A DNA stretch of 64,000 bases, from assembly GCF_012926615.1 (NCBI RefSeq), contig NZ_JABBNU010000013.1, positions 82,021 to 146,020 of the forward strand, given 5' to 3'. Below the pieces are notes generated by a model. That model had not been told where the DNA came from. It did no database searches and was given only the letters and a program-made list of their open reading frames with translations. Made by a program: the position numbers and the translations under genes. This stretch comes from Marinigracilibium pacificum. Its GTDB lineage: Bacteria > Bacteroidota > Bacteroidia > Cytophagales > Cyclobacteriaceae. Within the stretch, counting starts at the first letter, position 1; each line of letters opens with the position of its first letter. Below, piece by piece: positions 19,401-28,561 of the stretch.

Positions 19401-20833
19401 AAGATGTGAGCGTATTTTCTTCTCCTCAGGTTGCATTTAATACTCAAATCAATACAAAATTTGAGATGCTAACCGATACAGAGCTCAATGCATACAAAAT
19501 CAGACTTGATAAAATTGAATTGATTGCTCCTGACGGATCAGTTGTCTCTGGTGATATCAAGTGGAATGAAAGAAAGGATGTTGCAACCTTCTTACAAGAA
19601 AGCGTGCTTGAAGGAAAAGCAAAATACAAGATGAAAGTTAAGGTTGTTTGGCAACATCGTAAAAATGGAAGTTGGACTGACTTGAAGTTTGGTGATCAAT
19701 TAGCTTTTGAGGAAGAAGAAATAAGTTTTGTGACCGGAGAAGCACCGGATTATATTCCTGAAAGCAATGTGAAATACGCATATCCTGTAAATAACATGTA
19801 TAACTTCTATCAGGATGAATATGGACAGGCGTATATCCAATTGAATATGGCTCAAGATGCGGTGTTTGCTGAAGAGATTGACGGAGTTAAATGGAATTAT
19901 AGCGCAGTGTTTGCTTCAGCAGATGGATTTGATCGTAAGGAAGTAGGCATTACTTATAGCCCTGAAAATAGAGGCATTATTAGACTGTCTATTCCTGATA
20001 ACCTATTAAATGCAACAGCCTATAAAATGGTGATAGTCAGAAAACCTGCTCAAAATTATCTTTCTGAAGGAAATGTAATAAGAGACGATAAACAAGTATA
20101 TTCTGATGGTGAAATTGGAGGCGAAGTTTCTACTTCTAATAATAAACTGGCAGGTGTAATAATTGGTCCGGGTGAAAAGGAAATTTACTCATTAAGATTC
20201 CGTACCAGCCGTTTCAATACTTTTGTTGATAAAATGAACAACCTTTCTAGCGAGGAATCAATTGGAAGAATACTTCAAGACTACAATGTTATCAGATTAG
20301 GATATCGTACTACCTCTGATGAGGTATTTGGAAGATTTGAAAAGGGTGGTTCAGATGGCATAAGATACACTCGATTGATAGAAATCGAAGGATTAGCTGA
20401 TAACCCATGGATGAATAATTTTGTCTTGCCAAAGATTTATGATCCTTACCCTAAATATGGAAGTAGTTTAACAGCTAATATTAACACATTTAGAAGTCCT
20501 GCTGAAGAACTGGGTATTCCACCTGTAAAAAGTGTCTTTGTATATCAAGATCAATATCCGGTACTAACTGAGTCATCATTTGAATCGACATCAGGTAGCA
20601 TTGGAGGTATTACAGGATATATTTATGATCTGCCATTCTATGTAAATCAGGATTATAATAAGATTTACAATTACTTAATGGCAAATTATAAACCTTCAAC
20701 TAGCTATCCTTCATTATTAAAAGTGACCTATGAAAATATTTATACTGGTTCCGAGTATGGTTTCAAAATGAAATATGTATTGCCGGGAACAGGAAAGGTT
20801 ACGTCAACAAAAACATTTAAAATCAAGTGGTAG
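16433..20833 (+). CDS. Very large exported beta-rich protein, unknown family
   Basis: This 1466-residue protein starts with a signal peptide (MKHIIKFFILFIFSSIALSG). It is strikingly regular, with long runs of alternating polar and hydrophobic residues typical of stacked beta structure. Gly-rich hydrophobic stretches in the middle (GPIGFFGFGGGLYYHM near 620-640; ASGGGLAFGAAIDV near 840) recall membrane-contacting strands. The last 300 residues resemble beta-sandwich modules. There is no T9SS sorting domain and no recognised enzymatic motif. Its size and place just before the FnIII protein and the toxin suggest a structural, scaffold or conduit part of the system; this is inference. Confidence 0.6.
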   Translation: MKHIIKFFILFIFSSIALSGQENENETPTGALASEDSLIAYIHGLHEKVLGEGLTTDNFSESDLGRLPIGIYHEVGNQEYIVLIDSAVFTPTGAYFSAFVSLDVPNSTQKLAFRASRIEFTPGGLTTSDMAKLYLVSDHSVKIGNHATLELNGSNQKTYVSWDCNGFQGVNLFGKVRFSRDLMLPEDQNGNIINDKYVETSFEIFMSDWNDFLIDVNLPPFQPKEMPGFSFAVTNAVFDMSEEKNSSDMIMPQEYMDIYGAMPQLWKGFFLKSLTVRLPGELTKGMDRKRLDATSMIIDRHGLTGNFGAANIIQKEDKGNIAGWAFTIDSVGVSFMMGAVKGAAMKGDIKLPIMDEEAKSMEYTALLARGADDKLDYLFQIKTMEEIQVGALSGRMKLAPNSSITLEKVNGEFKAQAMLHGAYNLSMDEAEVKELEFQNLHLVSEKPYLLGGTFNLGGESGDESNSIGTFPITLHSVSFVNNQQSVKLNIDASVNLMNKSDKGFAARANIGVETDIEGGEVNSEGEKEVQKWKLKRAQVNNIYINVATGAFTAKGELSIYRKDKVYGDGIRGFVDLTVEPSLAAKATAQFGRVEGLRYWYIDCNVRLPKPVGGPIGFFGFGGGLYYHMENQAVANLGKYGSFDMPDSVQVGQSLSGAKYIPNKEIGIGAKFMTTLGLTANSKAFNADATFEMAFNESGGLRYVLLEGDGYLLTDINDRSGGSPLYASLMMVYDNPTKTFHSNVSLFVNVEEKIIGVNENYLAGSLIIHSDPQDWYIHAGTPEQPIGLNFMGLAKATSYFMAGTVISDFPELPSNVTKIIGDIDMSLGRDLNQLASGGGLAFGAAIDVNTGRQEFAIFYGSFALGLGFDVMIKDYGPAARCSGSTEPIGINGWYATGQAWAYVSGSIGVFVDKRWFKGEFEILRIGAAVVLQARLPNPVWMQGVVGGEFSILGGLVKGNCRFKVEVGERCEIVGGALNGVKVISDMKPDGEDVSVFSSPQVAFNTQINTKFEMLTDTELNAYKIRLDKIELIAPDGSVVSGDIKWNERKDVATFLQESVLEGKAKYKMKVKVVWQHRKNGSWTDLKFGDQLAFEEEEISFVTGEAPDYIPESNVKYAYPVNNMYNFYQDEYGQAYIQLNMAQDAVFAEEIDGVKWNYSAVFASADGFDRKEVGITYSPENRGIIRLSIPDNLLNATAYKMVIVRKPAQNYLSEGNVIRDDKQVYSDGEIGGEVSTSNNKLAGVIIGPGEKEIYSLRFRTSRFNTFVDKMNNLSSEESIGRILQDYNVIRLGYRTTSDEVFGRFEKGGSDGIRYTRLIEIEGLADNPWMNNFVLPKIYDPYPKYGSSLTANINTFRSPAEELGIPPVKSVFVYQDQYPVLTESSFESTSGSIGGITGYIYDLPFYVNQDYNKIYNYLMANYKPSTSYPSLLKVTYENIYTGSEYGFKMKYVLPGTGKVTSTKTFKIKW

Positions 20834-20868
20834 AGATGGTAAAAGGAGTGGACAACATACTACAGAAT

Positions 20869-22962
20869 ATGAAAAGACTGGTAAGCCTGACCTTTATTTG
20901 GATTATGTTTATTGGTAACCCATTTGGTTTGGTTGCACAAAATAGCAACTATAGTATCGCATTGATTGCCAGAAATGAATCAAATCAGGTCAGACTAAGA
21001 TGGGCTCCGGCAAACCACATCATGTTTGAACTGGGGAAAAGGCATGGTTATATTCTCGAGCGCTTCGAATTGGATAATCAAGGCAATATTAAAGCTGACC
21101 AGGCAATTAAATTATTAAGTAACGAGCCTATTCAGCCATGGCCGGAACAAAAATGGACTGAGTTTGCAAACAATGACGCCAATGCGGCAATTGCTTTTCA
21201 AACTTTGTATGGTGAGTCATTTAACCTGAGTACTCCAAGTTCTGACATGATGCAAATGCTCGATATGGCAACTGACCAGGAAAACAGACATGCATTTGGA
21301 CTTTATGTTGCAGATCAAGATTATGAAGTAGCCCAGGCAATGGGGCTTGCATTTGTAGATAAGTCAGTTGATAAAGGTAAGATATATGTTTACAGAATTA
21401 AGCTCGCTGACCCGGGGCAATCTGGTATTACTCCCGAACCTGCAGCGACCAGAGTAGATAGAAATGAATTTGTAACCTTACCGGCACCACTTGATTTTAA
21501 CGTGGAGTTTGCAGACAAAACAGCATTCTTAAGTTGGAATGCCGAAATAAGTGGCACATTTTTTACAAGCTACGAAATTCAGAAATCATATAATGGAACT
21601 GATTTTTTCAGAGTTGATTCAACAAACTATGTTAGCGTGGTTAATGAAAATCAGGATTCCAGAATGGCTCTTTACATTGATAGCTTAAGAGAAAATAGAA
21701 AAATGGTTTATTATCGGATGAGAGGTAAGACTCCATTTGGTGAAAATGGTAAATGGACAGAAGTTAAAGAAGGGTTTGGATTTCCGGTTATATCAGGAAA
21801 TGTAGCTTCTATAAAAAGCGTTCAGGTAATTAATAATTCAAAAGCAAGGATAGAGTGGACAATTCCGGAAACTTTGATTGATAAAGCTAAACACCTGAAT
21901 ATTTATAGAAGTCAAAATGATGAGGGTGATTATAAAGTAAAATTAAACTCTAAGCCAATACCTGCAAAAGATGGCGTATATGTTGATGAATCGCCACAGC
22001 GAATTAACTATTACTTTATAGAAGCAGTAACTTCAGAAGGAGAGACTTCAATTTCATTACCCGCAGTTGGAGTGCTGGAAGATAATATTCCTCCTGTAAA
22101 GCCGATAGGCGTTAAAGCAGAAATTGATTCTTCGGGAGTAGTAACAATAGCCTGGAAACCAAATCCGGAGGTTGATGTAATCGCTTATAAAGTATATCAG
22201 GCAAATTATGTTTCTGACGAACCTAGCCTTGTAACTCCACAGATGCATTATGATACGGTCTTTGTAGATACCGTTACTATGAATACCCTTCATGAAGATA
22301 TTTATTACTGGATTGTTGCTGTTGATCATGTTTACAATAATTCAGATTATAGTGAGCCAATAAAACTTCAACGTCCGGACGTAATAGCACCATCAGCACC
22401 GGTGATATCCAATTATTCTGCAGATAGCAAGGGCGTTCACCTGACGTTTGTTCCAAGCTCAGCTAAAGATGTAGTAATGCACAGGATTTCAAGACAGGTA
22501 AATGGGAATGAAATTTTTGCCGATACTATCGAAGTAGAAAATGGCAGTGGCAGTTATTCATACCTTGATAATAAAGTAAAAGCAAATACCAGATATCAGT
22601 ATGTGATTGCTGCAATTGATGATGCTGGCCTGAAAGGAGAAACAAAACCGATTTCGATCAGGACTGCTTCAAATATTGTGTCTGAAGATGATGAATTTGA
22701 CTGGAAAAGAGGTGCTGCTGATCGTGACCAATTGAAAATAATATTAAACTGGAAATACGAAGGTAAACCTGTAGATCACTTTATTCTTTATCGTGGATCA
22801 GACAGATTTGCCATGACGACTTATCAGAAACTTGACGGAACATTAAGAAAGTGGGAAGACAGTGATCTGATAATCAACACAAATTATACATACCGTATTC
22901 AGCCGGTGCTTAAAGATGGAAGCATGCTTCCGATTAGTAAGGAATTGAAAGTAAAATATTGA
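20869..22962 (+). CDS. Exported multi-domain fibronectin type III protein
   Basis: The frame is open back to a GTG at 20827, but the ATG at 20869 is chosen because it is followed at once by a good signal peptide (MKRLVSLTFIWIMF ... LVAQ). The mature protein, about 675 residues, contains several consecutive FnIII-like domains from about residue 200. Examples are VTIAWKPNPEVDVIAYKVYQ, the VISNYSADSKGVHLTF region and the last domain with DHFILYRGSD. The N-terminal 180 residues are a separate module. FnIII domains usually mediate binding or act as spacers. The toxin follows after 10 bp and itself has FnIII-like domains, so these two may interact. Confidence 0.75.
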   Translation: MKRLVSLTFIWIMFIGNPFGLVAQNSNYSIALIARNESNQVRLRWAPANHIMFELGKRHGYILERFELDNQGNIKADQAIKLLSNEPIQPWPEQKWTEFANNDANAAIAFQTLYGESFNLSTPSSDMMQMLDMATDQENRHAFGLYVADQDYEVAQAMGLAFVDKSVDKGKIYVYRIKLADPGQSGITPEPAATRVDRNEFVTLPAPLDFNVEFADKTAFLSWNAEISGTFFTSYEIQKSYNGTDFFRVDSTNYVSVVNENQDSRMALYIDSLRENRKMVYYRMRGKTPFGENGKWTEVKEGFGFPVISGNVASIKSVQVINNSKARIEWTIPETLIDKAKHLNIYRSQNDEGDYKVKLNSKPIPAKDGVYVDESPQRINYYFIEAVTSEGETSISLPAVGVLEDNIPPVKPIGVKAEIDSSGVVTIAWKPNPEVDVIAYKVYQANYVSDEPSLVTPQMHYDTVFVDTVTMNTLHEDIYYWIVAVDHVYNNSDYSEPIKLQRPDVIAPSAPVISNYSADSKGVHLTFVPSSAKDVVMHRISRQVNGNEIFADTIEVENGSGSYSYLDNKVKANTRYQYVIAAIDDAGLKGETKPISIRTASNIVSEDDEFDWKRGAADRDQLKIILNWKYEGKPVDHFILYRGSDRFAMTTYQKLDGTLRKWEDSDLIINTNYTYRIQPVLKDGSMLPISKELKVKY

Positions 22963-22972
22963 TTTTTTTATT

Positions 22973-25900
22973 ATGAACAGGTTCTATCAACTGTTGATAT
23001 TTTTTATAGGTGTTATTTTTTCCTGGCAGGTAAATGCCCAGACCTGGCCCGTAAATGCTTCATTGCAGATTACACCTCCATATAGTTTGTACTTGTCAGA
23101 TTACACATTACCTGATCAAGATCATTTGAGGCTTAATCTGACATTGCGCGATTTAAATGAACCTGTGTATAATGCACGGCTTGTAGTAAAAATTGAGGGT
23201 ACAAATATCTCAATTACTTCCAGGCCAAATGCAGTTAATCTTCCGGTAGAGCTAAATCCGGGCATGATGACAACTGTTTCCGGATTTGAAATAGCCGATT
23301 ACCTTAATCCACAAAACCTGATTTATAGTGGTCCGGGAGCGCAAAAATTCTATCAAAGTGGTGAATTACCAGAAGGCATGTATCGATTTACAATTACAGC
23401 CTATGATTATGAGCGTCACGACCAAAAAGTTTCTAATACTGCCCAGGCAGTAGTATGGCTGGTAAGAAATGACCCGCCAATGATCACACAACCGGTTTGT
23501 GGTACAGCAATTAATCCGGTACAGCAGCCGCAGTTTTTATTTCAGTGGCAAAACATCAATGCATCACCAAATTCAGCATTGAGTACTGAATATGAACTGA
23601 CAGTGACCGAAGTTTGGCCGGAAGGAAGAAATCCAAATGATGCAATTAATACTTCTGAGCCTTTATTTCAGACAATAACCGATCAAACCAGCTTTTTGTA
23701 TGGGTATAATGAACCTCAGTTACTACCGGGTAAGACCTATGCATGGAGAGTCCGGGCCATGGATGTCGAAGGAAGAGATCTCTATGAAAATGAGGGGTAT
23801 AGTGCCGTATGTTATTTTACAGTAGTAGAAGAAGCACTGAGCTATCCGGTAACAAATGTTGGGCATGAAGTGCTTGGTCAGCGACAAGCAAGGATTTATT
23901 GGGATCTGGAAGAAGAACCATCAAATTATGTAGTAGAATTCAGGGAAGATAAAGGCGGTGCCTCCTGGTTTGATCAGGAAACTACCGATCCTGAATTAAT
24001 GCTTAATCAACTTAATCCATCCACGCCTTATGTTTACCGCATTGGTAAAAAATCAGAAGGTTATACTTCAGCATGGACAGAAGAATTTCAGTTTGAAACT
24101 CCTGCTCGATTAATTGCCGCCTGTGGAGAGGATGTGACGACAACTGTTCCTCAAAATACCAATCCGCTTATCACAGCTATGACCGGAAATGTCTTTCAGG
24201 TTGGCGACTTTGAAATGGAAGTGCTACAGATTCAGGGTAGCAATGGTATATTTTCAGGATATGGAGCGATGAAAACCCCTTGGTTAGGGTTTACGGTACA
24301 TGTAAAGTTTGATAACATAGTAGTTAATGAGGCTTACCAGGTAATAGAAGGAGAAGTTCATGCACTGACCCAAAGCGTAGAGAAATTCAAAGAACAATGG
24401 CAACAAAGTGATGAAGTAAGAGATGCACTCCAGCATCCGTTTGAGGGTATTGGACAAACAATTGGAGAAACAGTCATTGTTGAAGGTACAATAGAATCAG
24501 TTACTATTGATAGAGAAAATAACCAGGTAGTTATCGAAGTTGAAGGAAATGATGAACCTCAGCGAGTAGATATACCTTCTCAGGACGAAGGACCAACAGT
24601 TATTCAAGATGAAAACGGAGACAGGTATGTGGTGACACCTGATGGTCGTGTACTCGAGGGTGATCAGGCCGAGGCATTTATCGAAAATACCCAACGTCAA
24701 ATTCCTGATAGCATCATATTGTTTATAGATGGACAATTTGGTTTTGATGAGTACAAGCCATATAAAGCCTATATCCAGGGTGATTATGAAACACTTCCTC
24801 TTAGTGAAGAGGGTTATAAAGTACCATGGGTAAGTATGCAGGCGACGAGTATAGGATATGTAACCATTACACTGAAAGATGGTGAGAACATAGATGATTA
24901 TAAATTTAAAACCACGACAGGTATCGATCTTCCAAGGCCGGTAGCAGATCAGTCTATTGCAAACCAATACAATATATCAGTAGTTGGTGGCCAGCATGAA
25001 GAAGAATTTGGAGTGGAGGCATATCGTAAGCCAGCAACTGAAGATGGTAATGAGATACTAGTTGGGAAGACCAATGTAATATCATTTAAGAATGATGTAA
25101 AGAAAGAAGTAATTATTGTTAATGTAGCAAATAAGGATTTTGCCAATTCAAATTTTCAGCTGCAAGAATATCTGAATGAGGTTTTTAATGAAACCCTGGT
25201 AACATTTGAAGTCAAAGCTATAGAGTGGAATCCTTCGGAAGATATCGACTGGGAAGCACTTCAAAATGATGAAAGTGGTGCATTTAGTACCTATAATACA
25301 GAGCAAAAAAAGCTGATTAGTACATTTAAAGATTCAAACATATATACCAATGCTGGCGATGATGCAGCCTTTTTGTTTGTGGCACCTGGCACTGGTAACT
25401 CTACTGTAGCTGGTAGAATGCCATTTAAGCGGAACTTCGGGTTTATCTATGCCAACCAGATAAATAATACAGATAAATACCATACCACGGTGGCTCACGA
25501 ATTGGGTCATGGACTATTCAGGTTGAGGCACCCGGATGATGAGTTTAGCACCAGTGACCCTAATAACCTGATGGCAGCGAGTGGAGCAATGGGAGACGAC
25601 CTGTATTACTTCCAGTGGAAGAGAGTCCACGATCCGGAGTCGATGATTGCGTGGATGCAAGATGACGAACTATCGGAGTTAACAATAGCTGGTCAATGTA
25701 TATCAGGTGATTTAGTTACTACATTAGCCAGAGTCAATCAATTCTATAATATTGGTGGAAAACCAATAAAATTACCATCAGGAGCTACTCCGAAAGCCTT
25801 CTTCACTAATGAACATCAAGGAAAGCTAGCTTCCTTTGTCTATAATGGAACTACTTATATCCCATACCTTAGTAAAAAGGATGATACATTTCTTGGGTAT

Positions 25901-28561
25901 GCACCTGTTGGTATAAAAAGTAAGGTTAAAAATTTATCTGATTTTGAAGACTTTAAAATAGATCTTGAAGAGGGAGATAGGGCAATAGCTCAACATGTAT
26001 TATTAGGTGACTTTGGTGAAAATGGTAGTTGTACTTATCGAATAAAAATTGGTGAAGAAATATCAGAAGAGAAAGTTTCAAATAATTGCCGTTGTCTGGA
26101 TTTTGATCAATTCCTGATTTTTAAATCAATTGAAACAGGGAATTCACATGCTTTTAACTTTGGTTCAGATCTAGTTGATGACATAGAGTTTTTAAGTAAG
26201 CTCTACAAGGGAGATGATCCAATCACCCTGGAAGATAATACTCAAAGACATACTATTAAGGCAAAATTATTCATAACTGATGAAACAACTGAAGATTGGA
26301 TATTATCTGAGTTAGAAACTTATGATCCCGGAGCTGGAGTTAAAAAGATTTGGATTCATAAAACAGAAGGCTCATACGAATTAAAGAACGAAATTGACGG
26401 GTTCGATGATTTAGATGAATACCTGGCCTTACATGGTAAGGGTGTTACTATGGCTAAAATCATGGCACAGGTAAATCATTCTGCCGATCAATTTGGTACC
26501 TTACTTTATGAAGGGTCAGATTTTATTTCTCAGCAGATTCAAAAAGCGAAAATTCCAGAGTATGTCTATAACCCTAAGCATGAAAATTATGATCCAAGAT
26601 ACGCAACTTTTTATAGGTATTTAACAATTACATTAGAACCAGCAAGACAAGTTTTTTCTTTGATGCTTCAGACTTCATTGAATAATGCAGGGTATCAATT
26701 TCAGGCTTGGGATTCTCCTGAGGAAAAACCAACTAGTGATCTTTCAAATTTCCTCAATGAGGATGGATCAATAAATCTATATGAATATGAATTTGCAGTA
26801 TTATGTGGTGCATATAATGGCTTGATTGATATAGTTGATGGAATCCCACAAATGGTTTCTATGGTTAGTATGATAATGACTGTTGATGGTAGAAATCAAG
26901 TAATGCAAATGTATCTGAACTTGAAAAATTATGAAAATGAGGATACAGGTGAAAAAGGCTTTTATGCTGCATTTAAAAATTTAGCTGGAAAACAATTAGA
27001 TCAGATGCAGGAGCAACCTGTTAAGGCAGCTCACGATATTTCTGCCATATCTGTTCAGGTACTTATTGGTTTTGTTTCTGGAGGCACGACATTAGCTGCT
27101 ACATTTGGGCCCAAGGTTGCTACAATTTTTAGGGTTTTATCCTATATAGATGATTTAGCAGATATAACAAGAGCATTTAAACTTGTTGGAAAATCTGCTA
27201 ATGGAGTTTTTAAATTAATGCGTGGTAGTGACGTTTTTATAAAGGCTCAAAATGGTTTAGTTTATGTTAGAATAATTACTGAAAGTGGAGGGTCTGCGTT
27301 AAAAACATTCTCAGATAAAATTTTATCTGGACTAGAAAGTAGTAAAAAGCTGATTGCCATAGGTGATAATTATCAATTGAAAATTGATGGAGTTCAGTAT
27401 AATTTAACAAAATTTGGAGACGATCTTGCCGAGGCCTCTGAAGAAATTTTAGCAAGTGGGTTTAATATATCAGAAGCCTTATTACGAAGACTTAGGAATA
27501 CCTACGGACTGGAGCTTTTTGAGATTTCAGCTTTATCAGATCAGTTGGGTAGGTTAGGCAAAACACTTAGTGATTTTGATAACCTGGTAAAGAATAGTTC
27601 AATCGTTCATAAGCAGGATTTAGTTAAAAAATTAGCTGCAGACCTTTCTTCAAGAAATACTCCAGCAGAATTCTTTGAGAAATTAGCTGAAAATTCTAAA
27701 TTGGTTGATGCGTGGGGTCTAATCAAGAATGCTGGGTTAGATGACTTAGCAAGGAATACAAATGTTTTAGAGGAAGTAACCAAGCTAAGTGGTAAGACTT
27801 TAAATGGTAATCCGCTTGATGTTGCAAAACTTTTTGACAATGGCTTAGGCAGAACTTTGAGTAAAGTTTCAGATGCAGATAAGACCAAAATACTTTCAAG
27901 GATCAATGAATGGGATGCTGGCAAAGTTGATGATCTAGCTAGGAGGTTAGGTAAAGGCAATTATCCCGCTTTGGCTGATGACTTGGCTGACCCTGATTTC
28001 TTTAAGTTGTATGATGATATTATCCATGATCCTGAAAATGCTTTAGACATAGCAAAAAGGGCAGGTAATGGAAATTTAACCACCACTGCTAAAAGTACAT
28101 TTTTCAATGACATAACGAAGCTTGGGAAGGATTTTGAAGGTGTAGTTGCTCCAGCTCTTAGACAGGGAGGAGCATGGAGGAATAAGCTAAAAGATGTTGT
28201 TAGTAAGAAGTTCGGAATTGATGATTTAGACTCCTACGAAATGTATGAGCAGGTTCAATTTACCTACAATAAATCTACCGGAGACTATTTTGTGGCAGAT
28301 CAGGCTTTTGTGAAATATGGCTTTGATGCTGATGGTGATAAATTCATAGAGAATGTTATAGTAATAGAAAATAAACTCTCAGATGCAACAAAGCTGACTG
28401 CTAACCAATCGGCAGCGAAAAGTATATCAGGATATACTGTTAGAAGTAGACAAATTAGTGGGTTAGATCAAGGGCTTGAAGCAAACTCGAATAATTGGTT
28501 GAGAGCTTATGGAGATGGTTCTGGAAAAAACATTATAGATATTACCGATGAGTTTAAATAG
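22973..28561 (+). CDS. Exported polymorphic toxin: FnIII-like, metallopeptidase, C-terminal nuclease
   Basis: This 1862-residue protein has a signal peptide ending VNAQ. Residues about 165-375 are Ig/FnIII-like (FLFQW...YAWRVRAMD; ARIYWDLEEEPSNYVVEF). At 842-853 lies HELGHGLFRLRH, an HExxH zinc-peptidase motif with a distal His as seen in other Bacteroidota toxin precursors, likely for self-processing. A helical, partly hydrophobic pre-toxin region spans about 1330-1740. The final 120 residues contain Asp1776 (VADQ), Glu1799-Asn-Lys1801 (IENK) and Gln1812 (TANQ), a PD-(D/E)XK nuclease-like layout. The downstream gene overlaps by 14 bp, the normal position of an immunity gene. From about 25.7 kb the base composition is visibly more AT-rich, consistent with an exchangeable toxin half. 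Confidence 0.8.
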   Translation: MNRFYQLLIFFIGVIFSWQVNAQTWPVNASLQITPPYSLYLSDYTLPDQDHLRLNLTLRDLNEPVYNARLVVKIEGTNISITSRPNAVNLPVELNPGMMTTVSGFEIADYLNPQNLIYSGPGAQKFYQSGELPEGMYRFTITAYDYERHDQKVSNTAQAVVWLVRNDPPMITQPVCGTAINPVQQPQFLFQWQNINASPNSALSTEYELTVTEVWPEGRNPNDAINTSEPLFQTITDQTSFLYGYNEPQLLPGKTYAWRVRAMDVEGRDLYENEGYSAVCYFTVVEEALSYPVTNVGHEVLGQRQARIYWDLEEEPSNYVVEFREDKGGASWFDQETTDPELMLNQLNPSTPYVYRIGKKSEGYTSAWTEEFQFETPARLIAACGEDVTTTVPQNTNPLITAMTGNVFQVGDFEMEVLQIQGSNGIFSGYGAMKTPWLGFTVHVKFDNIVVNEAYQVIEGEVHALTQSVEKFKEQWQQSDEVRDALQHPFEGIGQTIGETVIVEGTIESVTIDRENNQVVIEVEGNDEPQRVDIPSQDEGPTVIQDENGDRYVVTPDGRVLEGDQAEAFIENTQRQIPDSIILFIDGQFGFDEYKPYKAYIQGDYETLPLSEEGYKVPWVSMQATSIGYVTITLKDGENIDDYKFKTTTGIDLPRPVADQSIANQYNISVVGGQHEEEFGVEAYRKPATEDGNEILVGKTNVISFKNDVKKEVIIVNVANKDFANSNFQLQEYLNEVFNETLVTFEVKAIEWNPSEDIDWEALQNDESGAFSTYNTEQKKLISTFKDSNIYTNAGDDAAFLFVAPGTGNSTVAGRMPFKRNFGFIYANQINNTDKYHTTVAHELGHGLFRLRHPDDEFSTSDPNNLMAASGAMGDDLYYFQWKRVHDPESMIAWMQDDELSELTIAGQCISGDLVTTLARVNQFYNIGGKPIKLPSGATPKAFFTNEHQGKLASFVYNGTTYIPYLSKKDDTFLGYAPVGIKSKVKNLSDFEDFKIDLEEGDRAIAQHVLLGDFGENGSCTYRIKIGEEISEEKVSNNCRCLDFDQFLIFKSIETGNSHAFNFGSDLVDDIEFLSKLYKGDDPITLEDNTQRHTIKAKLFITDETTEDWILSELETYDPGAGVKKIWIHKTEGSYELKNEIDGFDDLDEYLALHGKGVTMAKIMAQVNHSADQFGTLLYEGSDFISQQIQKAKIPEYVYNPKHENYDPRYATFYRYLTITLEPARQVFSLMLQTSLNNAGYQFQAWDSPEEKPTSDLSNFLNEDGSINLYEYEFAVLCGAYNGLIDIVDGIPQMVSMVSMIMTVDGRNQVMQMYLNLKNYENEDTGEKGFYAAFKNLAGKQLDQMQEQPVKAAHDISAISVQVLIGFVSGGTTLAATFGPKVATIFRVLSYIDDLADITRAFKLVGKSANGVFKLMRGSDVFIKAQNGLVYVRIITESGGSALKTFSDKILSGLESSKKLIAIGDNYQLKIDGVQYNLTKFGDDLAEASEEILASGFNISEALLRRLRNTYGLELFEISALSDQLGRLGKTLSDFDNLVKNSSIVHKQDLVKKLAADLSSRNTPAEFFEKLAENSKLVDAWGLIKNAGLDDLARNTNVLEEVTKLSGKTLNGNPLDVAKLFDNGLGRTLSKVSDADKTKILSRINEWDAGKVDDLARRLGKGNYPALADDLADPDFFKLYDDIIHDPENALDIAKRAGNGNLTTTAKSTFFNDITKLGKDFEGVVAPALRQGGAWRNKLKDVVSKKFGIDDLDSYEMYEQVQFTYNKSTGDYFVADQAFVKYGFDADGDKFIENVIVIENKLSDATKLTANQSAAKSISGYTVRSRQISGLDQGLEANSNNWLRAYGDGSGKNIIDITDEFK

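Noticed and set aside
20827..20868. Upstream GTG start for the FnIII protein gene, overlapping the previous gene
   Set aside because: It would put 14 polar residues before a good signal peptide; the ATG at 20869 is the better start.
24497..24967. 156-codon minus-strand ORF inside the toxin gene
   Set aside because: Composition is typical of antisense translation and it has no independent signals; the plus-strand gene is well supported.
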